Shown here: positions 27,508 to 34,294 of the stretch, in pieces
How the letters are laid out: the number at the start of each line of letters is the position of its first letter
How positions within the stretch are numbered: the stretch's first letter is position 1
NCBI RefSeq assembly: GCF_002752355.1
Contig: NZ_MRAV01000011.1
Coordinates: forward strand, 248,001-312,000
From: Leucobacter sp. OLIS6
GTDB lineage: Bacteria; Actinomycetota; Actinomycetes; Actinomycetales; Microbacteriaceae
DNA length: 64,000 nt
Reading direction: 5' to 3'
Made by a program: the position numbers and the translations under genes
Notes under the pieces: generated by a model
What the model saw: the letters and a program-made list of their open reading frames with translations, nothing else
Told to the model about the DNA's origin: nothing
Databases searched by the model: none

Positions 27508-27529
27508 CGAATTACAGAACTGTAGTTCG
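27508..27529. promoter_or_regulatory. Inverted repeat with CAGTTCTG core
   Basis: CGAATTACAG - AA - CTGTAGTTCG matches in 9 of 10 positions. Its core on the reverse strand, CAGTTCTG, is identical to the core of the operator in front of the XRE repressor gene at 28708, so both may be sites for the same repressor. Confidence 0.45.
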
Positions 27530-27544
27530 CCGGTCATCAACAGT

Positions 27545-27618
27545 TTGTCCACACCCTGGGGGAAGTATGCACGCGTTTTCCCCCGGTTCCCCACAGGGTT
27601 ATCCACAGCTGTGGATCG
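27545..27618. promoter_or_regulatory. Cluster of DnaA-box-like sequences
   Basis: TTGTCCACA (27545-27553) is the actinobacterial consensus DnaA box; TTCCCCACA (27587-27595) differs at two positions from TTATCCACA; a perfect TTATCCACA follows (27599-27607), and an inverted 7-of-9 copy (27610-27618) makes a back-to-back pair. The segment lies in a 359-base gene-free stretch (27367-27725) that otherwise holds only the inverted repeat at 27508. No dnaA or dnaN gene is near. Confidence 0.6.
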
Positions 27619-27725
27619 TTCGTGCGGGCAATCCGGTGGCGAAATAGCGCGGATCGAGCGCGCGGATCGAACTCGTGTTCGACGCGACACGCCGCTCATC
27701 ACCGCGCGATTCGAACATCCGCGGT

Positions 27726-28184
27726 TCAGCCGCGCGAATCGGCGAACTTGCGCGACCACTGGCCGACGCCCATGCGCGGGTGCAGGTAGACGGCGTCCCC
27801 GATGCGGGCGAGCATCTGCTGGTAGACCTCGACGGCCTCCGAGACGACCCCCAGGTCGTGCGCCATGGACGCGACGTGGCCGTCGCGGAGGGTCTCGACC
27901 TCGCGGTAGCGCTCGGGGTCGATGAGTCGCATCGCGGCCCACTCGTCGGCGCGGCGCTCCATCTTCGCGTCGAAGTGGGGGAAGAGCGACGGGACATCGC
28001 CGTTGAGGGCGTGGCAGGTCTCGTGCCCGAGTTTGAAGGTGTGCAGGCGCGGCGCCATGCCGTGCTGGAGCCGGACGAGCTTCAGGTCGTGGTCGTACTC
28101 GCCATCCCGGTCGAGGTGCTCGAGATTGACGTACTCGACGGTCACGCCGAGCGAGTCGAGGATGTCGAAGAAGACCAGGTCCAT
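27726..28184 (-). CDS. ImmA/IrrE family metalloprotease-like protein
   Basis: A 152-residue protein with the zinc motif HETCH in LGHETCHALNGD, preceded by KLVRLQHGMAPRLHTFKLGH. ImmA of Bacillus mobile elements cleaves the partner XRE repressor after a stress or signalling cue. Here the XRE gene is directly upstream and the two overlap by four bases (ATGA), the classic arrangement. The HETCH histidines and Glu are intact, and Glu/Asp residues downstream (MERRADEWAAMRL) provide the third metal ligand. It probably relieves repression by the upstream regulator. Confidence 0.85.
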   Translation of the reverse strand: MDLVFFDILDSLGVTVEYVNLEHLDRDGEYDHDLKLVRLQHGMAPRLHTFKLGHETCHALNGDVPSLFPHFDAKMERRADEWAAMRLIDPERYREVETLRDGHVASMAHDLGVVSEAVEVYQQMLARIGDAVYLHPRMGVGQWSRKFADSRG

Positions 28185-28708
28185 CAGTCGTACTCGCCGT
28201 CCTCTCCTCGGTCGCGCGACCGCTTGCTCGCGGCCCGGCGCTGGGATGCGGCGAGCTCGTCGGCGATCGACTGATCCTCATCCTGACCGAAGCGTCCGAC
28301 AATGAGGTTCGACTCTACGGTTTCGGCGGCGTTTCGGCGGCGTCCGCCGAGCGCCTGCACGATCGCGGGCTTCGGGGTGTCGTCGGTGGCGCGGGGCGAG
28401 CGGAGCGCGACGCCGTGCTCGGCGAAGATCAGGCGCGCGGGTGGCCGGCGATCGTGCGCGGCGAGGAACTCCTCGGCCTCGCGCACAAGCACCCAGGACT
28501 CGACTCCCAGGGAGGCGCACATGGCGTCCAGCTGGTCGATGGAGATCGGGCGGGTGCCACGAACCATCTTCGACAGCTGCGACTGCGAGGTGCCGACGGA
28601 CTCGGCCATCTGGCTCTGGCTGACGCCGTATTTGGCCATGAGGGCCCGCACCTGGCCGGCGATGTGCCGGGTCAGATCGAGCGTGTCGTAGTCGTTCATG
28701 GGATCCAT
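28184..28708 (-). CDS. XRE family repressor, partner of ImmA
   Basis: A 174-residue regulator with an XRE helix-turn-helix at about residues 20-75 (KYGVSQSQMAESVGTSQSQL, then MVRGTRPISIDQLDAMCASLG) and a basic, disordered C-terminus. The ATG at 28708 sits on the edge of a perfect palindrome that leaves no space for a Shine-Dalgarno sequence; a second in-frame ATG at 28699 is possible. It is coupled to the ImmA gene by an ATGA overlap. By analogy with ImmR/ImmA it should repress its own promoter and the divergent small HTH gene. Confidence 0.83.
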   Translation of the reverse strand: MDPMNDYDTLDLTRHIAGQVRALMAKYGVSQSQMAESVGTSQSQLSKMVRGTRPISIDQLDAMCASLGVESWVLVREAEEFLAAHDRRPPARLIFAEHGVALRSPRATDDTPKPAIVQALGGRRRNAAETVESNLIVGRFGQDEDQSIADELAASQRRAASKRSRDRGEDGEYD

Positions 28709-28727
28709 CGTGCCAGTTCTGGCACGA
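28708..28727. promoter_or_regulatory. Operator of the XRE-ImmA pair
   Basis: TCGTGCCAG - TT - CTGGCACGA is a perfect 9-bp inverted repeat ending at the XRE start codon. It shares the CAGTTCTG core with the repeat at 27508-27529. Confidence 0.7.
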
Positions 28728-28762
28728 GTAGTCCATAGAGCTTGATTCATAGTTGTGAGAGC

Positions 28763-28777
28763 GTGAATATAGTTCAC
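28763..28777. promoter_or_regulatory. Inverted repeat at the start of the divergent HTH gene
   Basis: GTGAA - TATAG - TTCAC abuts the ATG at 28778. It has a different sequence from the XRE operator, so the small HTH protein or another factor may bind it. Confidence 0.45.
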
Positions 28778-29107
28778 ATGAACTACGCAACACCCAGTGC
28801 CCAAGCCGCTCTGGCCGTGCGAGCTCTCCTCGTCGATCGCACCGAGACGCAGGAGCGACTCGCGGACTCGATCGGCATCTCCCTCTCCACCCTCAAGCGA
28901 CGAATGCTGTGCGCCAGCCCCTTCACCATCGACGAGCTCTTCGCGATCGCCCGGCACTTCGACGTCCCGCTCCCGCACGTCCTCTTCCCTCAGGCCGCAC
29001 GATCCCGAACGGAATCGACCGCGAGGGACCGGATCCCAGACTTCTCGAGGCCCGCCTCCCGCACTGCGGTGCGGCGCGCTTCGGGCGCATCGAGGTCGCC
29101 GCGGTAG
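28778..29107 (+). CDS. Small HTH protein, phage Cro/excise-like
   Basis: A 109-residue basic protein with an XRE-like helix-turn-helix at about residues 12-68 (TETQERLADSIGISLSTLKRRM, FTIDELFAIARHFDVPLPHV) and a disordered Arg/Ser-rich tail. It is divergent from the XRE repressor across about 70 bases with two palindromes, the usual layout of a phage immunity switch (repressor against Cro). No close functional match is recognised. The ATG at 28778 follows an inverted repeat rather than a ribosome binding site. The 232 bases after it hold no gene, only a GC-rich hairpin. Confidence 0.65.
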   Translation: MNYATPSAQAALAVRALLVDRTETQERLADSIGISLSTLKRRMLCASPFTIDELFAIARHFDVPLPHVLFPQAARSRTESTARDRIPDFSRPASRTAVRRASGASRSPR

Positions 29108-29339
29108 GGGTGCCGCAGCGATCCACCAGTTGGCCCTGCTCAGGCGGGGAACCGAAGGCGTCGGGGTGATGACGCGTGGCCGCCCGTGGTGGGGCGGAAC
29201 CGGCACCGGGTCACGTGCGGCCCGTGCGTGCGCTCGCAGATCGGCGCACGGGCACGGTCGCCACTCCGGCGATCCCCGGGACTCCGGCCGCGAACCGGCC
29301 GAAGCCCCGGGACCGAAACCGAAACAACGAAGGAGAAAC

Positions 29340-29996
29340 ATGGCGCTACTGACAGTGGACCAGTGGGCGAACTCCGTGAACGGGAAGTACATCGACCACG
29401 ATGGCTTCCCCGCGGGGAACATCTACCAGTGCCACGACCTGTGGATCGACTACCTCATGCGGGTCGCCGGCGGCACGCAGGCGATGGGATACGCACCGTC
29501 GGGCCTCACCGACAGCGTGTTCACGAACTTTCCCGTGAACGGGCTCGACGCGAAGGTCACCCGGACCTCGGGGACTGCGGGCATCCGCAAGGGCGACGTC
29601 GTCTTCTGGGCGAACGGATCCGCGAACTACCCCTACTCGCACGTCGCCGTCGCACTCGCATCGCCGTCCGGCGGAAACGTGCTCTGCATGAGCCAGAACC
29701 CGGGTCCGGCTCAGCAGCTCAACCTCACCCTGGCAGGTGCTCTCGGCTACCTGCGCCCGAAGAACATCACTGCACCCATTACCCCTACTCCCCGAAAGAA
29801 GAACAACGAAATGCTCATGATCCACAAGCCTGCCACCTCCACCACTGCGACCCAGTACGCCGTGTTCGGTCCGAACTTCTGGCTCGAATTCGCCGGGCAG
29901 ACCGCCGCGAACGGTTTTGCCGCCCAGGTCGGTGCCAACTCCGTTGAGGCGTCCACCCACTTCTGGGATCACTGCAAGGCTGCTGCGGGGAAGTAG
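29340..29996 (+). CDS. Phage-type endolysin with CHAP domain
   Basis: A 218-residue peptidoglycan hydrolase. The CHAP catalytic Cys is in NIYQCHDLWIDYL and the His in YSHVAVALAS; GIRKGDVVFWANGS is the conserved strand between them. There is no signal peptide, as expected of an endolysin released by a holin. A TPTPRKKNNE linker joins a C-terminal module of about 60 residues (MLMIHKPATSTTATQYAVFG onwards), probably cell-wall binding. AAGGAG lies six bases before the ATG. It is the first gene of a four-gene lysis cassette. Confidence 0.85.
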   Translation: MALLTVDQWANSVNGKYIDHDGFPAGNIYQCHDLWIDYLMRVAGGTQAMGYAPSGLTDSVFTNFPVNGLDAKVTRTSGTAGIRKGDVVFWANGSANYPYSHVAVALASPSGGNVLCMSQNPGPAQQLNLTLAGALGYLRPKNITAPITPTPRKKNNEMLMIHKPATSTTATQYAVFGPNFWLEFAGQTAANGFAAQVGANSVEASTHFWDHCKAAAGK

Positions 29997-30047
29997 CGGC
30001 TCCGCGGAGTGCAGTTCCTGTTGGTTGCGCTCCGGGTGAAGCGTCCC

Positions 30048-30764
30048 ATGAACGCAATCCGCGCACAGCTCAATTATCCGCTCCCGCCGGAGCGCGTCAT
30101 CGAGTGGCCCGGGACCCGACCGGCCGGATGGGCACCGCACTGGGGGACCGACTGGCCGACGCCGGTCGGGACCCCGGTGGCCGCCACGAGCGACGGCACG
30201 ATCGTGTACGTCGGTGACGACGGCCTCGGCGGCATGACCGTCGACCTGCTGCGCGACGACGGCCTGCTGCAGCGCTTCGGCCATCTCTCGGAGTACCGGG
30301 TCGGAGTCGGGCAGCGCGTCGCCGCCGGGCGGACCATCGCGCTCTCGGGCAACACCGGCGCCTCGACCGGCCCGCACCTGCACTGGGAGCTCCGCTGGGA
30401 CCTGCTCTGGTCGGCCGGCGCCTGGATCGATCCCCGTTCGCTCCGACCCTCGACATTCGGCCGTGCGGCCCGTGCGGTTTTCCCCGCCCGCTCGGCTCGA
30501 CCGGCCGCCACCGCACTCAAGGAGGTGCTCCCCATGGCCAACCCCATCGGCATGTACATCGGCACGACCCGCCCCAGGACCGCGGCGGAGGAGCGGTGCG
30601 TCATCTACGACCTCGACTCGGGGTTCTACACGACGTTCTCCGGTGTCTCCCAGTCCTACATCAACGACATGGCCCGAGCGCACGGAACGCGATCGTTCGG
30701 GCGGATGACGGTCAACCACTGGAACCAGATCAAGGCTCGGCTGGACGAGGTGAGGCGCTCGTGA
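30048..30764 (+). CDS. M23 peptidase, phage lysis type, with internal start
   Basis: A 238-residue protein. Residues 1-145 are a LytM/M23 zinc endopeptidase: HWGTDWPTPVGTPVAA gives the first His and Asp ligands, GHLSEYRVGVGQRVAAG follows, and TGPHLHWELR carries the catalytic HLH. All are intact. An Ala/Arg-rich linker leads to a C-terminal domain of 76 residues starting MANPIGMYIG. That domain has its own ATG (30534), in frame and preceded by an excellent AAGGAGGTG seven bases upstream, so a separate short product is likely. There is no signal peptide. It follows the CHAP endolysin and overlaps the next gene (GTGA). Confidence 0.82.
   Translation: MNAIRAQLNYPLPPERVIEWPGTRPAGWAPHWGTDWPTPVGTPVAATSDGTIVYVGDDGLGGMTVDLLRDDGLLQRFGHLSEYRVGVGQRVAAGRTIALSGNTGASTGPHLHWELRWDLLWSAGAWIDPRSLRPSTFGRAARAVFPARSARPAATALKEVLPMANPIGMYIGTTRPRTAAEERCVIYDLDSGFYTTFSGVSQSYINDMARAHGTRSFGRMTVNHWNQIKARLDEVRRS
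30534..30764 (+). other. In-frame internal translation start giving a 76-residue C-terminal product
   Basis: AAGGAGGTG at 30519-30527 and ATG at 30534 are a far better initiation signal than that of the full-length gene. The product would be the presumed cell-wall-binding domain alone (MANPIGMYIGTTRP onwards). Some phage endolysins are known to make such a domain from an internal start and assemble it with the full-length enzyme. Confidence 0.6.
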
Positions 30765-31102
30765 GCTCACCGGAATCCCTGATCGCCGAGGGCCTGGCGA
30801 GGGTGAACTGGGGCACCGTGCTGACCGCGCTGCTCGGCGCCTCCGGCGGTGCCTTCGCGGCCCTGAACCGGGCCCGTGGCCGGCGGCGGACCGATATGCA
30901 GGCGTTCATCGATCAGCTCCAGGAGGAGCGCAACCAGTACGCCGAGCTCCTGCGCGAGGAGCGGATGGCCGACCAGGCCCGCATGGAGCGGATGTGGGCC
31001 GACAAGGCGGCATCCCGCGAGTACGTCGCGCGGCTCCGCGCCCATATCCATCGGGGCGACCCGCCCCCGCCGCCGAACGCCCCCGATGGCTACATCGAAT
31101 GA
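30761..31102 (+). CDS. Phage-like membrane protein with coiled coil
   Basis: A 113-residue protein: one short hydrophobic segment at about residues 18-36 (GTVLTALLGASGGAFAAL), then an Arg cluster, a charged helix likely to form a coiled coil (MQAFIDQLQEERNQYAELLR, MADQARMERMWADKAA), and a Pro-rich end. Similar small proteins sit between endolysin and holin genes of actinobacterial phages. It could act in lysis control, but no domain is recognised. GTG start overlaps the preceding stop. Confidence 0.65.
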   Translation: MSSPESLIAEGLARVNWGTVLTALLGASGGAFAALNRARGRRRTDMQAFIDQLQEERNQYAELLREERMADQARMERMWADKAASREYVARLRAHIHRGDPPPPPNAPDGYIE

Positions 31103-31130
31103 CCCGACTCCGCTCGCGAAAGGAGCGCAC

Positions 31131-31493
31131 GTGTTCAGATCCACTCCGGTCCTCCGCCTGGTCGTCTACGGCCTGGCCCTGCTCGCCATGGCGACGAGCT
31201 TCTTCATGACCGCCGCCGAGTCCCCGCTCGCACCCGCGTTCGTGCAGACCGCGAATCTGCTCGGCGCGGTCGCCGGGGTCGGCGCGATCTCCAATCTCGG
31301 CACGCTCTCGCGCCGACCCGGTGATGTCGGGATCGTCCTCGACGAACCCGCCGCGGAGGGCTTCGGGACCGCGGACGGATCCGGTCCGATCCTCGAAGCA
31401 CCGCTCGGGCGGTTCGCCGAGCGCGAGGCATCTGAAGGGGCGGGCGGTACCGCTGCCGCGGCAGAGGCGCCGAGGCACGCTCGGCGTACCTGA
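31131..31493 (+). CDS. Putative holin
   Basis: A 120-residue protein with two predicted membrane helices near residues 8-28 (LRLVVYGLALLAMATSFFMT) and 38-58 (VQTANLLGAVAGVGAISNL), followed by an acidic, Gly/Ala-rich cytoplasmic tail ending in basic residues. Size, two-helix layout and position directly after endolysin genes match actinophage holins. AAGGAG precedes the GTG start. It is the last gene of the lysis cassette, and a leaderless core gene follows at once. Confidence 0.62.
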   Translation: MFRSTPVLRLVVYGLALLAMATSFFMTAAESPLAPAFVQTANLLGAVAGVGAISNLGTLSRRPGDVGIVLDEPAAEGFGTADGSGPILEAPLGRFAEREASEGAGGTAAAAEAPRHARRT

Positions 31494-31502
31494 TCCCCGG
31501 AG

Positions 31503-31514
31503 TAGGCTCCAGGC
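31503..31514 (+). promoter_or_regulatory. Leaderless promoter (-10) of the CoA ester lyase gene
   Basis: TAGGCT is followed by CCAGGC and the ATG at 31515. Confidence 0.5.
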
Positions 31515-32375
31515 ATGACGGCCGCCGCGCTCTCCTACCTGTTCGTGCCCGCTTCTCGGCCCGATCGCTACGCCAAGGCGATCGCCTCGGATGCGCATCG
31601 GGTGGTGATCGACCTCGAGGACGGCGTCGCTGTCGCCGATAAGGCGGCCGCGCTGGGGCACGTGATCGCGGCCCTCGAGGCTGAGCCCGGATCCGACCGC
31701 GCGCTCGCGGCACCGGTGATCGTGCGCGTCGAAGGCCCGGGGACCGAACGGTTCGAGCCGCAGCTCGCGGCGCTCGCCGGGCTCTCCGCTGGCGCTCGCG
31801 GCCGCCTCGCCGGCATCGCGGTGCCGAAGGTGGACGATCCCGCGGCGCTCGCGCACGCGATCGCCGTCATGCGATCGAGTGCGGGATCGGGGCCGGACGC
31901 CGCGCCGCGCGAGGTGCTCGCGCAGATCGAGAGCGCGGCCGGCCTGGCCCGGGTGCGCGAGATCGCCGCGGTCCCGGGTCTGACCCGGCTCGCCATCGGA
32001 GCGGCCGACCTGTCGTTCGACCTCGACGCCGAACTCGACTCGGTCATGATGGACTTCGCCTACGCCCGGCTCGTGCTGGAGTCGCGCGTCGCGGGTCTCC
32101 TCGGCCCGATCGCGTCCCCGTCGTTCGAACTGGCCGATCTCGACCGGGTCGAGGCGGGCGCGCGCCGCCTCCGCGCACTCGGCATCACCGGGCAGTTCGC
32201 CGTCCACCCGGCGCAGCTGTCCGCGATCCACGCGGGCTTCGGCCCGACCGCCGAACAGGTGGCGTGGGCGCGGACCATCGTGGACACGGGCGACGGCGCC
32301 GTGCGCGTGGGGGAGCAGATGGTGGATGCGCCGATCCGTGACCGCGCGGAGCGGATCCTCGCGCAGGCCGGCTGA
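31515..32375 (+). CDS. HpcH/HpaI aldolase / CitE-like CoA ester lyase
   Basis: A 286-residue TIM-barrel enzyme of the citrate lyase beta subunit-like family. LFVPASRPDRYAKAIASDAHRVVIDLEDGV is the family opening, with the metal-binding Asp-Glu nearby; VIVRVEGPGTERF, VLAQIESAAGLARV with the second metal ligand Glu, and GAADLSFDLD with the third acidic residue are all present. Family members cleave malyl-CoA, citramalyl-CoA or similar esters. Substrate unknown. The gene is probably leaderless and is followed by yajQ in the same direction. Confidence 0.9.
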   Translation: MTAAALSYLFVPASRPDRYAKAIASDAHRVVIDLEDGVAVADKAAALGHVIAALEAEPGSDRALAAPVIVRVEGPGTERFEPQLAALAGLSAGARGRLAGIAVPKVDDPAALAHAIAVMRSSAGSGPDAAPREVLAQIESAAGLARVREIAAVPGLTRLAIGAADLSFDLDAELDSVMMDFAYARLVLESRVAGLLGPIASPSFELADLDRVEAGARRLRALGITGQFAVHPAQLSAIHAGFGPTAEQVAWARTIVDTGDGAVRVGEQMVDAPIRDRAERILAQAG

Positions 32376-32408
32376 TCCCGCCGCAGCGACACCCCGCGCG
32401 GTTTCGCG

Positions 32409-32420
32409 TACGCTGGGGGC
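32409..32420 (+). promoter_or_regulatory. Leaderless promoter (-10) of yajQ
   Basis: TACGCT is followed by GGGGGC and the ATG at 32421. Confidence 0.5.
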
Positions 32421-32909
32421 ATGGCAGATTCTTCGTTTGACGTGGTGAGCAAGATCGACTCGATGGAGGTCGACAACGCGGTCAACCAGGCCCGCAAGGA
32501 GGTCGAGCAGCGCTACGACTTCAAGGGCGTCGGCGCCGACATCTCGATGAGCGGCGAGACGATCCTCATCAAGGCGAACACCGAGGAGCGCGCGAACGCC
32601 GTGCTCGACGTGCTGCAGTCCAAGTTCATCAAGCGCGGGCTCTCGCTCAAGGCGCTCGACTCGGGCGAGCCCTTCGCCAGCGGCAAGGAGTACCGCATCG
32701 AGTCGAAACTCAAGGAGGGCATCGACCAGGCTGCCGCGAAGAAGCTGAACAAGCTGATCCGCGACGAGGGTCCGAAGAGCGTCAAGTCGCAGATCCAGGG
32801 CGACGAGTTGCGCGTCTCCTCGAAGAGCCGCGACGACCTGCAGGCGACCATGGCGCTCCTCAAGGGCGCCGACGTCGACGTCGCGCTGCAGTTCGTCAAC
32901 TTCCGCTGA
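32421..32909 (+). CDS. yajQ: YajQ family nucleotide-binding protein
   Basis: A 162-residue protein of the YajQ family (two RNP-like folds). The start [23 protein letters not shown], the RYDFKG motif and the end [17 protein letters not shown] are all diagnostic. Family members bind nucleotides, and one from Xanthomonas senses cyclic di-GMP and partners with a transcription factor; what it does in actinobacteria is not known. It is a single leaderless gene followed by a strong terminator. Confidence 0.97.
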   Translation: MADSSFDVVSKIDSMEVDNAVNQARKEVEQRYDFKGVGADISMSGETILIKANTEERANAVLDVLQSKFIKRGLSLKALDSGEPFASGKEYRIESKLKEGIDQAAAKKLNKLIRDEGPKSVKSQIQGDELRVSSKSRDDLQATMALLKGADVDVALQFVNFR

Positions 32910-32920
32910 GACCTCCGAAA

Positions 32921-32966
32921 CGGCCCGGTGCCGCGGGCCACTGCTCCGCGGCACCGGGCCGTTCTT
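32921..32966 (+). terminator. Terminator after yajQ
   Basis: CGGCCCGGTGCCGCGG (32921-32936) and CCGCGGCACCGGGCCG (32946-32961) form a perfect 16-bp stem, followed by TTCTT. Confidence 0.9.
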
Positions 32967-33030
32967 CGTTCCCGATTCCGGCTGTTCGGCGCTGCTCGAT
33001 CACGGTGTCGAAATCGTTATTACGGAGATA

Positions 33031-33076
33031 CGAATTGTGATAATTCGGAGACCTCGGGATCACTAATCTTCAGGCT
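33031..33076 (+). promoter_or_regulatory. Promoter and inverted repeat before a lipoprotein gene
   Basis: CGAATT - GTGAT - AATTCG (33031-33047) is an inverted repeat in a markedly AT-rich patch. TAATCT (33064-33069) ends seven bases before the ATG at 33077 and suits a -10 element of a leaderless transcript; the repeat lies where the -35 region would be. Confidence 0.45.
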
Positions 33077-33808
33077 ATGAGCCTCTTCTCCTCCGCCCGC
33101 CGATCCGGTGGGATCCTCCTGATCACCGCAACGATTCTCGCGTCGGCCCTGGCCGGTTGCGCTGCTGAGCCGGCGCCGGAGCCCTCTCCGAGTCCGAGCT
33201 CCTCGCCGAGCAGCACCCCGAAGCCGAGCGCCACGCCCACCGAGACCCCGGCAGCCTGGACGCGATTCTCGGATCAGCGATTCACTGCGTCGTTCGAGCT
33301 GCCCCCGGGCTGGAAGCTCGAGGAGCAGGAGACACCGTATGCGGACCAGGGGATCTTCCAGCTCAACGTGCTCGACGCGGCGGGGAAGCGGCAGCTCATC
33401 TTCCTGAACGGCGTCACCGGGCTCGGCGGAGCCTGTTCCGCCGACAGCGTCCCCATGCAGGTGGAGGAGCTCGATCGCCAGGACGTGTCCCTCACCGGGT
33501 ACGCTCCCGCCACCGAGCCCGCGGTCGCATTGACCGTGCCGCAGTTCGTCTACCGGGCCTGGAGCACCGGGGACGGTGCCGTCGCCGCGACCGTCGCGCT
33601 GGTCAACACTCCGCCGGCGAAGACCTGCTTCGACGTCAATCTGCTGCGAACCGCGGAGCGCTTGTACGTGCTCTCCGACGGGATGCAGGTCGGCACGCAC
33701 GAGGATCTCCGTCCGCGGACCTTCGCGACCATGGACGAGGCGAAGGCGTTCATGCAGACCCCCGAGTACGCCGCGCTGAAGCGGATCATCACCTCGTTCC
33801 AGCTCTGA
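33077..33808 (+). CDS. Lipoprotein of unknown function
   Basis: A 243-residue predicted lipoprotein: positively charged start, hydrophobic core and LAGC with the modified Cys at residue 28. A Pro/Ser/Thr linker (residues 31-60) reaches out from the membrane to a globular domain beginning WTRFSDQRFTASFELPPGW, which recalls PsbP/Mog1-like folds found in actinobacterial lipoproteins. Two cysteines (GLGGACSADS and PPAKTCFDV) could form a disulfide. No enzymatic motif is seen. It is transcribed alone. Confidence 0.82.
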   Translation: MSLFSSARRSGGILLITATILASALAGCAAEPAPEPSPSPSSSPSSTPKPSATPTETPAAWTRFSDQRFTASFELPPGWKLEEQETPYADQGIFQLNVLDAAGKRQLIFLNGVTGLGGACSADSVPMQVEELDRQDVSLTGYAPATEPAVALTVPQFVYRAWSTGDGAVAATVALVNTPPAKTCFDVNLLRTAERLYVLSDGMQVGTHEDLRPRTFATMDEAKAFMQTPEYAALKRIITSFQL

Positions 33809-33846
33809 GACGGGCCCGGTTCCACGAATCGCGGTCACCCGCCCGG

Positions 33847-33858
33847 TACACTGGGCGG
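33847..33858 (+). promoter_or_regulatory. Leaderless promoter (-10) of the DUF3151-purA operon
   Basis: TACACT is followed by GGGCGG and the GTG at 33859. Confidence 0.55.
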
Positions 33859-34293
33859 GTGATCGGCGAGAACCTTCTCGGTCCCGAGCCCACGCGGCTC
33901 CCGGCCGAACCGCATGTCTCTGACGCTCTCGACCGCGGCGAACCGATCGAGAGCGTGGTTCGCGCGAACCCGGATTCGCCGCTCGCCTGGGCGCTGCTCG
34001 CCGACGGCGCGTACGCCGACGGCCGCGAGATCGAGTCCTACGCGTTCGCCCGCGTCGGCTACCACCGGGGGCTCGATGCGCTGCGCCGGGCCGGGTGGCG
34101 CGGCGCTGGTCCGGTGCCGTGGACGCACGAGCCGAACCGCGGCGTGCTGCGCGCGCTCTTCGCGCTGCGCCGCGCGGCCGGCGCGATCGGCGAGACGGGC
34201 GAGGTCGAGCGCCTCACCGAATTTCTGAACGGGGCCGACGCGACCGCGATCGCCCAGATCGAAGCGAGCGGAACGCTCGAGGGAAGGGGCTGA
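33859..34293 (+). CDS. DUF3151 domain-containing protein
   Basis: A 144-residue actinobacterial protein of the DUF3151 family. LGPEPTRLP near the start, [36 protein letters not shown] and [22 protein letters not shown] are the conserved blocks. The family has a tetratricopeptide-like helical appearance and no known function. It is regularly found beside purA, as here, where its TGA is followed directly by the purA ATG; a link to purine synthesis is only contextual. Confidence 0.92.
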   Translation: MIGENLLGPEPTRLPAEPHVSDALDRGEPIESVVRANPDSPLAWALLADGAYADGREIESYAFARVGYHRGLDALRRAGWRGAGPVPWTHEPNRGVLRALFALRRAAGAIGETGEVERLTEFLNGADATAIAQIEASGTLEGRG

Positions 34294-34294
34294 G

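Larger units (their letters stand above)
27508..31493. mobile_element. Probable prophage remnant or captured phage lysis module
   Basis: Beside tRNA-Tyr lie an XRE repressor with an ImmA-type protease, a divergent small HTH protein, and a lysis cassette of CHAP endolysin, M23 peptidase, coiled-coil membrane protein and holin-like protein. No integrase, capsid, portal or tail gene is present, and no copy of the tRNA 3' end was found at the right border by eye. The boundaries given are those of the phage-like genes and sites, not of attachment sites. Confidence 0.5.

Noticed and set aside
27508-27529. The inverted repeat as an attachment site
   Set aside because: Its core matches the XRE operator, so a repressor site is the simpler reading.
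30009-30047. Upstream start of the M23 peptidase at 30009
   Set aside because: The extra 13 residues are not family-like; ATG 30048 begins just before the conserved domain.
27301-31500. tRNA-Tyr 3' end as the attachment site of the phage-like segment
   Set aside because: No second copy of the tRNA 3' sequence was found by eye near the right border, and no integrase gene is present, so no att site is claimed.
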